Source: Lepraria neglecta (Eukaryota > Ascomycota > Lecanoromycetes > Lecanorales > Stereocaulaceae). From it: 64,000 nt of DNA. The stretch is from positions 2,170,001-2,234,000 of the forward strand of contig CM065651.1 of NCBI GenBank assembly GCA_033220425.1. The letters are read 5' to 3'. Below are positions 13,177-25,274 of the stretch, piece after piece (position 1 is the first letter of the stretch; every line of letters begins with the position of its first letter). The notes under the pieces were generated by a model. That model saw nothing but the letters and a program-made list of their open reading frames with translations, was not told the DNA's origin and ran no database searches. Position numbers and translations under genes: made by a program.

Positions 13177-14171
13177 ATCTGAGCACTAGACTTGAAGCAG
13201 AGGTTTGCTTCAGCACGGATCATACCTAGAAGCGTTTTCCAACCTTTCTCTCTTGGATCGCGTAACTACATTGACAAAAATATTATTGTCCTCCAAGAAA
13301 GACGCTCTTTATCTTATCAGCAGATCATGGCTTCAACACCTTTGAGTCCTATTTTAGCTAACAGGCTATCGTTTGTCGAACAGCCTTGCACAAGCCGAGC
13401 CACGGGTGATTCTTATACACTTTCACCTCGACTCCAGCCACTACATGAACGAAACCAATGATGACTAGCCTCGATCAGAACTTGTTTCTGAGCTGGCAGA
13501 AGACATCGCTGATTGTGCAAGTTGTGCCGAGCACACGAAGGGATGGAGGGTGGTGGATATTCCTCTTCATCATGACGCACAACGCCTGATTAGATCCGCT
13601 TTTTCGGGAAAGAATGCTTTCAACAAAGTCCAATCCACAACAAGCTCAAATTCAAGATCAACCAATGCCTGCATGGTTTCGGAGATCAACCAACCTACAG
13701 TCTTACATTAGCAGACCTACCATCCACCCAGAAGCGTTGGCGGCCGAGCATACCCGCTAGCCGGGAAGATTTCATTCAGGAATTGCACATCACCGAGCCC
13801 GCCCACCCGAAGCCGACCAACTCCATCTCGTAGGATTTCGATGATTAGTTGCACTGCGACCCTAGTGATGCACGATTGCCTGTAAAATTTAGCTGCATTG
13901 CTCTTACGGAGTACGAATGATCTTGGGAATCCCGGGTTACATTCATGCACCTGATCGAGATATAGCGCTGACTATCGAACCCTTTTCACAAGTTGGCCAA
14001 TCGAAGCCTCCAGACCACGACACCGTGTGAATCAAAAAGGCCCTCTTCGAACGTCAATGCATGTTCGTGGGGTGGCGCGGCTACTTGACCTGAGTTCTGC
14101 TCTCCGCCTTCCCAACCAAAGACCGGAACCTCTAGGTATCCATCACTGCAATATTTCCACAAAATGTAACA
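13177..14171. other. Intergenic, possible coding debris
   Basis: About 1 kb between the glycosyltransferase relic and the transporter. Short frames on both strands (for example 13717-13950 minus) show no recognisable domain. The last few hundred bases probably contain the transporter promoter. Confidence 0.3.
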
Positions 14172-16120
14172 ATGGAGGACCTTGTCACCACGAGATCTCA
14201 GGCTACCCCTCGAGAAGGATCTTCACGTGTTCCAGCTGACGATTCGGTGAATGAGCGATCTCCTCTGTTGCGACCAGAATGGAACAATCGAGAGGCACAA
14301 AATCATCTTTGCAAATCAATAAGCCTTGCCAAAGACTTGAGTATGGAGACCGGACGGCCAAGGTCACAGAGTGATCCCGAAATAGAAAGAAGAAAGTCAT
14401 ATGAAGCACCACACCGGAATGCTGAGGAGAGTCGAAGGCGTGTTATGCATGCGATGCCGACCCTAGCTATTGGAGTTTTCCTAGCCGCAGCAGACCAGAT
14501 GATTATTGTGTCATCCTATGGAATAATTGGTAGCGAGCTGGACTCTTTGGACAAAATCAGCTGGATTGCAACTGGGTGAGCAGACTTCAAATGGCATTCA
14601 GCGATGATCTTGGGAGAAACTGCAACGTCGGATAGCTAAGACTTCTCGGTGTAGCTATCTTCTTACCTTGACCTCGTTCCAATTACTCTATGGCAAGCTG
14701 AGTGACATCTTCGGCCGGAAATCGGTACTACTGTTCGCATTTGGCGTTTTTGCGCTCGGATGTCTCTTCTGCGGTCTAGCCAGGACGATTGACGAACTGA
14801 TCGCCGCTAGAATGTTTCAGGGCATTGGTGGTGCGGGTTTCAACACGCTCGCTGCGATCATGCTTTCAGATGTTGTGCCACTGCGAGACCGAGGGACGTG
14901 GCAAGGCTATCGCAATGTGGTTTTTGCACTTGGGCTGGGCGTAGGCGGTTTGGGTGGAGCCATTACCGACAGCTTGGGATGGCGATGGTGCGTATATCGT
15001 CTTCTAGATTGTCGGTGTGATGCTGATACAACGTATATTAAGGTCTTTCCATCTCCAGCTACCCTTGGTGGTTATCGGCTTCCTCAATGCTCTCATGGTG
15101 CTCAAGAATCCAGAAACCAAAGACGAGATTAGTTGGACATGGAAAGTTGCATCTCTGGATTTTGGAGGTGCTTTCACCCTTGTACTCACTGTGGCGTTTC
15201 TACTTTTTGCTCTCGATCAGGGATCCAACATTTCATGGAACTCTCCTTTGACCATTTGCTGCCTTTTAGCGTCAGCAATACTTCTGCTCGTGTTTTTGGT
15301 GATCGAATGGAAACTTACGTCACAGCCGTTCCTGCCTGCGAGGATTCTATATAAGCCCTCTTTGTTCGCTTGCTCGATTTGCAATTTGTTAGCTTATGCC
15401 GGCTGGCTCGGAATCACGTATTACCTGCCATTGTATTGGCAAGCTGCCGAAGGTTTGAGTGCAACTCAAACTGCGCTGAGACTACTTCCGGGAACAGTCG
15501 CTGGGGTAGCAGGATCGTTGCTGGCTGGATGGATAATGAGAAGAACAGGAAAATACTACTCGCTCACGGTCATCGCATATGCAATCTGTGTGTTAGGCGT
15601 CATCCCCATCATGCTATTCACCGGCTTAATATCACATCACATATGGGGTGTCTGGCTTGGGACAATCCTTTGTAGCTTCTTCAGCAATGTTGGTGCCACG
15701 ACGACCTTGATAGCTCAGAGTAGGTTGAAGTCCACCATCTTCGTGCCTGGACAAATAGCTGATAATCGCCATCATAGTATCTCATGCAGATCGGAAAGAT
15801 CAAGCCGTGGCCATTGCAAGCCTCCACCTGTTCGTTCTCTTGGTACCGTTTTGGGGATCTCACTTTCATCTGTTGTGGCTCAGCAAGTCCTGAGACAAGA
15901 GCTTCATGGGGCCCTAAATGGCCATAGCACTCAGGCAGATATACTTCAGAATCAGATTCGGAAGAGCCTGCATTTTATTACGAGTCTCCCTCCAGAGTTG
16001 CAAGTTTTGGTCAAAAGATGTTACGAAGTTGCAACCCGATGGACTTTCATCTTGGACTTTTGCTTGATAGTTGGAGCCAATTTGGCTTGTTGCTTAATTC
16101 GTGAGAAGCGGCTAGTCTGA
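14172..16120 (+). CDS. DHA2-type (14-helix) MFS transporter, probably broken near 15.72-15.84 kb
   Basis: Drug:H+ antiporter-2 family protein. After a hydrophilic N-terminus of about 95 residues come the helices and signature loops: YGKLSDIFGRK (loop 2-3 motif A), ARMFQGIGGAGFNTL (motif B), VPLRDRGTWQG and SLGWRW. Exon 1 is 14172-14575, intron 14576-14654, exon 2 14655-14987, intron 14988-15042, and exon 3 starts at 15043. These splice in frame. In the last third, a block near 15.77 kb with the conserved VSHADRKDQAVAIAS segment and the next block (SLGTVLGISLSSVVAQQ, near 15.84 kb) lie in different frames one base apart. The splice into the first of these is also off phase. This looks like recent damage, although a sequence error is possible. 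The family exports toxic compounds or imports amino acids into vacuoles. Confidence 0.75.
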
Positions 16121-16356
16121 GGTCTTGTTCCCTTTCCACGTAAGTGACAATCGGGGAAATCTAGACCAAGATTACTTATATCTTCATAACGCTAATTAGA
16201 ATATTGGGAGCATCTAACTTGATAAAATCATACCAATGAGTAAGCTACACGAAGCCAATTCATAACTAAGGTAGCCCCGAACGGTACCAATCAAGAGACT
16301 TATGAACATGGCATTGACGACAATAACCTTAGCCTGTCGTGGGCTGTTCTGTCCAA

Positions 16357-17330
16357 TTACTTGCCAAACTGCCACCAATGTTTACCACTAGTGTGTTTCT
16401 TTGGCGCCTTCACCTTACCTCCCTTTATTTTCTTTTCTCTGTTATCCAGCTTTCTTGCCGCATCCTCGACCATTGCGATGATAGACTCGTTCCCTGTTTC
16501 CTGTGCCGTCATCATATCTAGCTTGTCGAAGCCGTCCGGGTTGTCATCGACCACGAGCCCAAGAATGCTCGTATCTTGGCGGCGTATCGCCGCTAGTACC
16601 ACGATGCCCGTGATCCTTGCTCCAGCAGTGATCATACGTTTTATGAGCCACAAGGGCTGTCCCAAGGTCACAGCAGTGTAGAGAGGCCCTGCGCCGGGAA
16701 ATCCGCCTTCATTGAGATCAGCTCCGTGGTCTAAGAAGTAATTAGGTAAAGTAGGATCTGAGCTAACACAAGCCTCCATAAGTGCAGATGTGTGTCTCAA
16801 CTCGAACTCCATGTTGATAATGTCTGGTGAACGAGCATGGAGAAGCTTGAAGATGTCAAGGTCTGGATTTTCGAAAGCTAAGCGCAGAAGACCTATATTG
16901 AGCATTTTCAAAGAGGGATACGTGGTGAGCAACAAATTGAGGATTTTGCATTGTTTCTGTTGGATAGCTGTGGCGAACAGGCTGTATGCGAGCGTGAGGT
17001 CCGGGTCGAACAAAGGGTCGCTATGGCTGTCAACAGCATGCAAGAGATGCTGCAACTTCTGGTCATCCCCAGTGACGCACGCATCCAGCATTTCTACTTC
17101 GTTGTCGTCGCGAGGGACGTGTATCTCATGGAAGCCCTGAGGTAGATAGCGATGTAGCGGGTCCTTGCCACAGGTCTTTTCGATGAAGCCAATCTCTGCG
17201 TGTGTGGATCCTGACTCGACGGCAGTTTGCGAAGAGCGTGAGGATATCATGCTGAAAGCCGTTGATATTATTTTCCAAGACTTCGAGGCGATCTGTTGCC
17301 ACCAACTGGAAACCAAAATCCACACCTCAC
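16357..17330 (-). CDS. Ankyrin-repeat protein
   Basis: The C-terminal three quarters show degenerate ankyrin repeats, with helix pairs such as MLDACVTGDDQKLQHLL, SALMEACVSSDPTLPNYFLDHGADL and GPLYTAVTLGQPLWLIKRMI spaced by about 33 residues. A short basic tail ends in KHWWQFGK, a closing motif I associate with fungal ankyrin proteins. Ankyrin repeats bind partner proteins. No catalytic domain is seen. The long frame has no ATG near its 5' end: an in-frame TAA lies just upstream of 17415. The segment near 17.3 kb reads more naturally in another frame (LEVLENNINGF), so the N-terminus is either spliced from an upstream exon or frameshifted. The 5' end is therefore approximate. Confidence 0.65.
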
Positions 17331-17615
17331 AATTGGAATTTGCACGTCTTAATATGATCGATCTCTGATATGTGGAAGTTGGTGGGTGGGAGAAGTTGTC
17401 GAAGTAGTCAAGCAATTAGCAGAAGCGTAGACAGCGTTTGGAAAAAACTCTTGCTTCGCCACCAAGATTCGCCACGTAGGCTCGAACAGAACGAAATGAT
17501 GTCCCAGATTACTCACTGCACCGATAGTAGGAAGAAAGGATGGCAGTGTAGGACGAAGTAAAACAAAACGAAGGAAGGAGGATGGTGTAAATAGGATCAC
17601 AGGCAAGAATTACAT

Positions 17616-18591
17616 AAGCAATCGGGGCGGCTACCAAACATATCTGATTGGCGGGCTCTCCGGCGCTACAGCTGGGATCTGCGGTTCTTGGCTGTTTCAA
17701 CGGCTGAGCTGTGAGATATTGCGGATCACGGAGGATGCTCAGGATTCTGCTTGAAACAAGATGGGTGTTCAATTGATCCATACAGTTACCTTTGAACCAA
17801 CACCAAAAGAACAGATGGACTTTCCGATTGAAGCATTGTTGTACGCTCACCCTTCCGCTTCAAGCGTAATGCTAATCGAGGCTGTACCTTCGCTCAGCTT
17901 GCGATAGTCGACGGTCACTTAGCCATCCATTTCTGCTCTGGATACGGCGCGCTCGCTGCATGCTAGCGGCTTTTCATTCCTTCAGCTACGCACAATTTCC
18001 AACAGGGGGCAACAGGAATTCGGAGACGACTTTTGATTTGGTCGTCTTCGATTTCTTCCCCTCTCAAGTATGTCTTTGGCAAGACTAAGTACAACAGGCA
18101 GTGCTATAACTCAGGCATGCGTTGCAAACCATATCGACGAGCAATTTGTTGTAATTCAAGCAACTGTAATCTGGTAGTAGCTTCTAGAGGTCGTGCCATC
18201 AGCCTCGAACGTGAAGGATCGCATCTCATAGACGGCAATAGCACAGCTTTACATCTTGGTTCCCAAAGGATCTAATTCAAAGATGGAGCCTCCTGTAATC
18301 TGTCCTATTGATACTACCAGGTACGTGGACAGTTTGTGAAACGTTGGAGATGAGGCAACGTTGAACTTGAGTGGTATGATCTATTGGCCTAGTTGTCTCA
18401 AACGCTCAGAACCCACAGCCCAACATATCAATATTAAAACCCCCATCTCCGTCTACTTCGCAGCGAAAATAATATCAGATGTAAAGCCTTGCATAGTCGT
18501 ACCTCAAAGCTCCTCGCTCTCAACATCGCTTGATTATGATTTTGGAAAACCTCAACCATATTACGCACTGAAACCCTTTTCATCCTTCCAC
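17616..18591. other. Intergenic, promoter side of the secreted-protein gene
   Basis: Divergent upstream region between the ankyrin gene (minus) and the secreted-protein gene (plus). No coding signal recognised. It should hold both promoters. Confidence 0.35.
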
Positions 18592-21105
18592 ATGGCTCAA
18601 CGATCGACTACCTTCTTTTTGATTCTAGGTCTATTTCTTTCTCATTCTTTTTACACGCTCGCCGGTCAGCTGTTAAGTTGCTTGCCCTGCTGTCGAGACC
18701 CCAACACGCCTAACACGCCAATCGAAATGCAAGCGTTGCAACCGATAACACAGAGTACTCTGGAAAACCCACCAAACGATGATGTTCCCGTCAACCCCGC
18801 TTACCGTCCATGCCAAAATAGGCCGATCGGTCAGCCTGACTGGAAGCTCTGGGCTCCTGAAGGCGGTTGGGCATGTGATCAATCCAAGGTCGATTTTCCT
18901 ACTGTCGAATGTCTCGTTGCGGACATGAAATCTTGCGGAAATATTGGCGACAATACTGTCTTCTACTCTTTTGGAGCTAGTACTCCCGATGCCCGAGCTT
19001 TCCGAGACACTCTCCAACCGCAAGGCACTATGTTCAATGACGCATTAGACGACTATTACTCCCAGTATATTATCAATAAGGTCGACAAATTCGGATTGTG
19101 GCAAGGTCAGGTTAAAGGAACAAGTGGCCTTAATACCGATTTGAACCGGAATGACATTTTTACTGGTCGATATTGTGAAGCAATGGCTACGGCGTCCAGT
19201 GGAACCGCGTACCTGGTCGTCTTGAACTACAACGGTGATTCAGTGGCCAATCAAGGTGGAAAACCTGGTATCTTCCAGAACCCACTCCCAAATACTGGAC
19301 CAAATCAATGGAGGCGTTGGGAATTTGGCACCTTACAACAGAACGTATGTATCACCCATATCCTATCAAACCCCCTTTCACACTTAAAATTCGTCGACAG
19401 GTATAGCCTGGCAACTCCGCTCTCTTCAATGAAAGAAAAGATCTCGGTCTTGTAGTCAAAGACTAACTCTCGACTCTCATCTTAGGCAGCTATCATGCAA
19501 ATAGTGAGCATCGACTTAGCTGGTATAATGACGTCCTCCGCTGGGATTCCACCATATACCCAACATGTCGACTGGACAAGCAACGGCCCAGGAAAGCCCA
19601 TCACCGATCAGCAGCCAACAGGTAACGCTGGCCAGATTCCGCTGCCTCCCATTCTAGCTAACGGTATGCCTCCACTTTATCCTATGCAACCACCAGCCGC
19701 CGGAGCTGCTGGTCCCAAATACAGATATAAGAGACAAGGAACTGGTGGAATTGTACAGGGAACGAGTGGAGTTGCGGTGTGTCCAGCACCCATTGTACCC
19801 ACAACGACTGGGCCAACTACAACGCCACCAGCGCCTACCCCATCTTGTGATCATCAAGATGAGACGGTATGTGTACCATTGAAAATTCTCTCCCTCCCAA
19901 TGAGTTCCAGAGCATAGTTGCCAGCATAAAGCCCAGATATCGCTATAACCCAGAGCCTCTGTCGTACTCCCAGTCAAGCCATAAAACAAGTACTAACCTT
20001 GATTGCATGACAGCCCGAAGTCGCATCGGAGTATTGCATCTGCGATGGAACTGTGACGCTTCCAGTGCTATCGGCCCCTTCAACTGCATTGAACGATCCA
20101 TCCGCAAGTTGTGCATACTCGTATGTGATACACTCCGCCCCAAAGGTGTTTTAAATGGTCGTTACCCGCGGTCTCCAACACCCAGACCATGGAGCAACGA
20201 CTGTTTTAATAGGACTTGGAACAAGTTAACTTATCATTGATTTCAGGTCCCTTGCAGGAAGCTCCGGCGCTGTCACACCCAATACTGTGATCACGCCCAT
20301 AACAACCGAGCTCGGACTAGCAATAACCAACAGCGCCGCATGCTCAGTGTGCTCACCATATGCACTCAACGGGCTTTCTTGCACCTCGATACCAAATTGC
20401 CAACAGCACACGCCATCAGCATTCGTGCAAGCTGGTAACCAGTCTGTCCATGTTGGTACTCTCACCTCCATGGATTTGTCCTCTTCCATCTCGAACGCTC
20501 TCGCTAGCCTCTGTCCAACCGTGACCCAAACTACGAGCATGACAAACTGTGACTCGGACACCGTGAAAATTCCAGACGTCGTGTATAAAGAACAGCCCGA
20601 TGGTACAATCTCCAAAGGCGAGCTCGACGTCTCAGTCAAGTCAAGCCAATACAACGACACAAGGCTGCGTAAGGCAATGATTGATGCCGCAGCCTTGACC
20701 GCTATGCAATCTGCGACAGGCAACAATTGCTATGATGAGGAATACACTGTGCTCAAAAAGCGAAGCCTTATACCTTCGGTGTTTCGTCGATGGCTCCTTG
20801 GCCGGGAGGGAGCTATCGAGCCCATATCTGCGCACATGACAATGTGCGTCGCCTCCTCTTTCGCCGGTGTACAGTATTTTCCGGAGTATTGGGGTCAAGC
20901 TCAGGATCCCGAGAACGAGTTCATGTGGCTTGATGCAGAATGGGACTTCGTGGTACCACCTAGCGTTCAACTAACCTGCGAGTTCATTGCAGGTCTGGTT
21001 GATGCGCTGGTCTTAATCGCACCTGAATTCGCGCCTGAAGATGTTGCACTGGGAGAGGAAATTGACGCTGCCTGTGCAGAAGCTATGACTTATCTCAATC
21101 ATTAA
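18592..21105 (+). CDS. Large secreted Cys-rich protein of unknown family, intact
   Basis: Four exons give 699 residues: 18592-19344, 19486-19866, 20014-20120 and 20247-21105. The introns are 141, 147 and 126 bp, longer than others here. The second contains a textbook TACTAAC branch site near 19991. The start is the ATG at 18592, which opens a signal peptide (FFLILGLFLSHSFYTLAG). The N-terminal half (about residues 80-260) is a compact domain with motifs PEGGWACDQ, NTVFYSFGA, QGTMFNDALDDYY and DIFTGRYCEAMA. A proline-rich KRQ-containing linker follows. The C-terminal half starts with a Cys motif SEYCICDGT and a second Cys pair SCAYSS, a pattern seen in fungal secreted proteins. I do not recognise a catalytic signature. 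The protein is probably extracellular. No breaks were found. Confidence 0.75.
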
Positions 21106-21119
21106 GTATAGACTTACGA

Positions 21120-21586
21120 TTGATACGCTCGCTCTCGTTGAACTTGAACTTGATACGATGTGCCTGAAGTCTTTCCCAAGTTCATAAAGGCGAGCGAGGA
21201 TAATATAGTCTGAATCGCGCTCGACCTGCTTGTGTGCAAGCCATTTACTGCGATATAAGTACCCCACGAAGTAGCTAAAGAGTCCCGAGTCTTCTTTATG
21301 AAGTATAATTCTTCTAATTAATTGCTCGTTAAACCCGCCGTTCACGTCCTTCACCAGACAATCCGACTCGTAAGCTAGCAGTTCCGCGTGGAGCAGAAAA
21401 GTCTTGGAGTTTTCCTCGCCAACCACAACGGAGAAAATAGGAGACGTAAGAAAGCTTCTGAACAGTCGGCGGCATCAAACAGCAATGAAAGGGGCCCAAC
21501 TCTGAGAACTTCTTGGGTTTACCGATCGCTGCGTCTGAAGATTGAGTCCGCTCAGGTGCAGACTTGTCCGCAGACTCAACCATCAT
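21120..21586 (-). CDS. BTB/POZ-domain protein, probably incomplete
   Basis: The frame around 21.43-21.16 kb reads as a BTB/POZ domain: FSVVVGEENSKTFLLHAELL (strand B1 to helix A1), NGGFNEQLIRRIILHKEDSG and FSYFVGYLYRSKW (helices A3-A4). Fungal BTB proteins act as dimerising adaptors, often for cullin-3 ligases. The N-terminal ATG candidate at 21586 (MVESADKSAPERTQ) lies in another frame, so an intron or a one-base shift separates it from the domain. The 3' end converges on the secreted-protein gene ending at 21105. The conserved core is short, and I cannot tell whether the gene is active. Confidence 0.55.
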
Positions 21587-21589
21587 CAA

Positions 21590-22435
21590 AGAGAACTTTA
21601 CTAAGCCGCCAGTAGAAGAAGAATCTTCTTCCTCAACCCCAAAGAATGGCGACGTTAAGGCATGACATCATGAGAGCCCCCGCAGTTTGCTAGATGAGCC
21701 GTTCGCCCGCGCTGTTAAAGCATGCACCCGGTACCGGTAAAAGTCTGGGTCGCTTTTTAGGCAAGAAGCGGCCTAGAATTATGCTAGCATACGGTGACAA
21801 AGCCTGTTGAAGGTTTAGTATTCTTCTGCTTCCCAACGAAACGGCACGAAGCTCCAGGTAACTTTCTCCCTGCTTATATAGTATAGGATAATGTAGGTCT
21901 ACTAAGGATACAGAACTCGAGGTTATATAGCAGAAGGCGAGGCGTTAGTCATCAACGTGGATCCAACGGGGATACTAATCTAAATATCTCTTGTCTAGAT
22001 AATGAAATTTTATGTCTGGGAGTACCTCTGATTGAAAGACGTAACTAATCACCCATCGGTTCCACTTGTATGCTTCAGGCTGACCAGTCATCGTTACGGC
22101 TCGAACCGAATCGGACCTAAAGATCCAGCGCATGACCGGTCATCCAAAGCCTGAGCGTAGTTGCTGCAACTACTTCATTTTTCACAAACAGTTCAATGAA
22201 CTTAGGACGTCTGAACTCTTAAAACATCCTGATTTAACTATTGAATGAGATACGACCACCTTGATAGCGTTTTCCAATATAAATAGTGTTCGCAACAACC
22301 GCAATTATCGAAGAAGCAGGTCGTAAAGTCTGTTGAAGACACGGAGCCTTTATCTCCTCTATAAAACCCACGTCCTTCCCTAGCTCTATGGTCTCATTCT
22401 GGCTTCCTCGCCATCGTCAGCATTGGGGGCGGGTT
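21590..22435. other. Intergenic, nothing recognised
   Basis: AT-richer stretch without convincing open frames, tRNA-like folds or repeats that I could see. Confidence 0.35.
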
Positions 22436-23167
22436 TTAAGGCCATGGGCCCAACGCCATATGCCTCCCCTGTCCGTTGTAGTTGGCCGTCTGCGACAAAG
22501 ACACTCTTGCTAGCGTTGCCAGGCGTACTTTATCCGCCCAAGCTGCGGAGACCTTCGCTGAATATGTAGACCACAATCCAGGTAAAAAGAGGACATCCTG
22601 GACGCAATATTTCGTAATTTCTTCCGGCATGGGCCGTATATTGAAAACCTCGTAGGAACCGCCTAGCTCGGGGGCAAATAGCTTCCTCCCCTGCTCCTTG
22701 ACTATTTTCCAATTAGATCTCTCGGAATAGGTCATCGTGGCATCTTTTTCAATGCATTTCGCCAATCCATTGACGCATCTCCGGTTGAAGGGGCGAGCAG
22801 CGTTTTCGAACAACTGAATGTCCTGGACGCCAGCAAGGCTGATGTTGAAATGGCTGTAGAGCGCATCAGAGTCGTTTCGGACATCAAAAAAGGCTTTTGG
22901 GATATCAGAAGACTCGAGGATGGCTTTAAGCGTCCGGCCATCAGAGCTTTGGGTGGAGAATGCTTTCTCACCGAGGATGTGGATGTCGACTAGGTAGACG
23001 TGATTTTGAGGGAGAACGAAAAGCTCGATGATAGAAATACTACCGTGACGTGAAAGGTTCGTTCCCTCGAGATCAAGATAGAGGGAAGGAGGGGAGGTCG
23101 GTAGAGCAGCTAAGGTATCAAGGAGACTAGCTATGGCCGCAGGAGAGTCAATGATACTGGAAGCCAT
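22436..23167 (-). CDS. 3'-5' exonuclease domain protein (DEDDy, RNase D-like)
   Basis: Single exon of 243 residues starting at the ATG at 23167. All three exonuclease blocks are visible: Exo I LYLDLEG (D32, E34), Exo II FFDVRNDSDALY (N98/D101) and Exo III YCVQDVLFLPGLW (Y187, D191). The Tyr in Exo III puts it in the DEDDy subclass with RNase D, WRN and EXD1-like proteins. The acidic residues bind two metal ions for hydrolytic removal of 3' nucleotides. There is no HRDC or helicase domain and no targeting signal. The length fits the stand-alone fungal family. Its substrate (structured RNA or DNA) cannot be inferred. The gene appears intact. Confidence 0.85.
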   Translation of the reverse strand: MASSIIDSPAAIASLLDTLAALPTSPPSLYLDLEGTNLSRHGSISIIELFVLPQNHVYLVDIHILGEKAFSTQSSDGRTLKAILESSDIPKAFFDVRNDSDALYSHFNISLAGVQDIQLFENAARPFNRRCVNGLAKCIEKDATMTYSERSNWKIVKEQGRKLFAPELGGSYEVFNIRPMPEEITKYCVQDVLFLPGLWSTYSAKVSAAWADKVRLATLARVSLSQTANYNGQGRHMALGPWP

Positions 23168-24564
23168 GATTGTCGGAGTGTGAGGTTAAGTCCTAGGGTG
23201 TAAGATAAGTCTCGTCTAAGGTCGGCTGTTGCGTAAGATCGACTGCTGGTGTGTAAGCATTGCAGTAGAAGAAAGCGGGATTGATTGACGAACTAAACGA
23301 CAGGAATCTGTAAGATTATTATATAGCTCTCTGTGTTTGCTAGCGATTCTGTCTATTAGGCAGAGGTGAAGGACAATGACATCGTATATAGCAATCTAGG
23401 CAATCAGGACTGTTGGTGTGATCAAAGTACTCATTAGTGACGACTACTGGTGTTGGGAACAAGGACTTCTGCCTTTAAATAGAAAGAGGAGAGCTGTCGA
23501 ACTTGATAAAAGGGTTTGATGGTAGAACAGGCTCTAAGCCAGGATAAGACCGCGGAATAGGATCATCAGCATATTAGTGGGTGACATGCATATGGCAACG
23601 AGCTTCCGTGTTCCCCGGCTCTCGTGGTCGGTTCTTGATCGTAGGATCATCGAGCAGCCCCCGTAATCGCGCTAGTCTCGAAGATTCTACACTAGCGGCC
23701 GAATAACTTATGGTGAATAACGGCTGGAATGAACCACACCTGGTGGTTTGGATAGCTAGTGGGTATTCAATAGTCTACTAACGGGCAAGAAAGTGGGCAT
23801 GCGTTTGACCTCGTAAAGGTGGCTCATTTTTTGCCCGTCAATCACGTGAACTTCTTAGAGTTCTAGAATTGGCGGGTCCAGAATTGGCGGGTCCAGAATT
23901 GGGGAGGAATTCCGTTCACACTTAGGGGTCCTATTGTTCTTTTTTAGAGGTCTCTATTGATGGAGACAGGGTTCTTTATCTCAAATAAGAAGATGTATCT
24001 TGGAATGCGATCTGCGTCGCGAACCTTGTACAAAGACTGCTCTCTCGAGGGAATGGAAGTTTTGCTAACGCCTCCAGAATAGAGCCTTTGCCACTTGACG
24101 AATTCAATAAAGCATAGCGTTTAATTATGCATCCGTTCGAAAGCATGTCAGCCGTTCCCCCCGAGCCGTTCCCCCCGAAAAGTGTCTTTGATGGATAAAT
24201 GATCGGCATAGTATTCTTCGTCTAGGGTGATTAATGAACAGTCACTGCACCAAGACGAAAAGAGATTATGCATGAACCGGACGCCGGGAGCCATGCCGGA
24301 TGACCCCCGTTTCTTACATCCGCAACAGCGAGCCAATTAACACCATGTCGATTGCATGGCCCATTTTCTTGGGATGAATATTTCTGGCAATACGTCCCCT
24401 CCGCACAAAACTGGTCTTCGACGTTCCTTCGCAATAGAAACTGGGACGCCTGATTTCTAGCACGTCAAATATTTCGGCCGCGTCGGCCAGGGGTTCCGCT
24501 TACCTTCTTACTCTCGACTCTTCCTTATCGAAAGTCTGATTCCCGAAAAAGTACCATATTTGTT
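23168..24564. other. Long intergenic region with a short tandem repeat
   Basis: About 1.4 kb without a recognised gene. At about 23869-23904 a 15-bp unit (ggcgggtccagaatt) occurs about twice in tandem, followed by a degenerate third copy. The interval separates two divergent genes, so both promoters should lie here. Confidence 0.4.
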
Positions 24565-25274
24565 ATGGCACATATATTAGCCTCGACAAGATCGGCGTTC
24601 TTCCAGCAATACCATTTTGATTTGGACCTTCGCGCCACGCTCCACACCGAATTTCGTCGCCTAGCGAAAAGTCGGGGGTGGAAACAAGGGTCGAACAGCA
24701 AGATATTCGAGAAGGCTTGGAATCAATGTTTCGGATCAAAGGTTCCTGTGGGCTACAACATCGACAGGATAGAACATCGTGTTGGAGCTCAACATAGCAT
24801 GGATAACGAAGGTTTTTCCTCAATGCTGCACAGCCTTCAAAGCCTCGATCTTGAGGGAGGAACAAACAAGAAAGCAAGAGCCCGAAGGGTTGGCACGGAA
24901 TTTGCGTCACATTATGGCAGCGACCCCTGCATTACGGAGAAGTGGCAAGCGCTTTGCCAGGATTGCGGAGTCAATCCTGTACCACCATCAATCAACCAAT
25001 GCAAAAAGGTGCAGCTCCTACCAACGATGCGCTCGACGGAATCCGATTGGCCATATACATGCTAACTTGTCCTTCCATTCGTTAGGCACTCAAAGGCGTA
25101 CACATCAACATATTTCATTTCCTGGATGCGAAAAAAACCGGAAGCGTCCCGCACCGTTTTCGGTCCAGAGGGGATTTGGTGATGTTTATGGAAAGACATC
25201 CGGATAAAAGGTATCCCTTGAGTATAGCGAAGCAGAACAAATTCTTAAGTGTATTTCTCGTTGAATGCTGGTGA
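24565..25274 (+). CDS. Conserved fungal protein of unknown function
   Basis: Two exons, 24565-25008 and 25086-25274, joined by a 77-bp intron, encode 210 residues. The protein has the layout of a family I know from many ascomycetes but cannot name. The first part carries FFQQYHFDLDL and EFRRLAKSRGWKQGS, a charged middle follows, and then comes a C-terminal block WQALCQDCGV, PPSINQCKK and, after the splice, ALKGVHINIFHFLDAKKTG. The intron falls between QCKK and ALKG, which keeps the conserved block intact and supports the splice. No signal peptide or membrane helix. Function unknown. Confidence 0.75.

Noticed and set aside
18592-19344. The N-terminal domain of the 699-aa secreted protein as an ADP-ribosyl-cyclase or chitinase domain.
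   Set aside because: I could not find the catalytic signature of either family (for chitinase the DxxDxDxE motif), so I left it unassigned.
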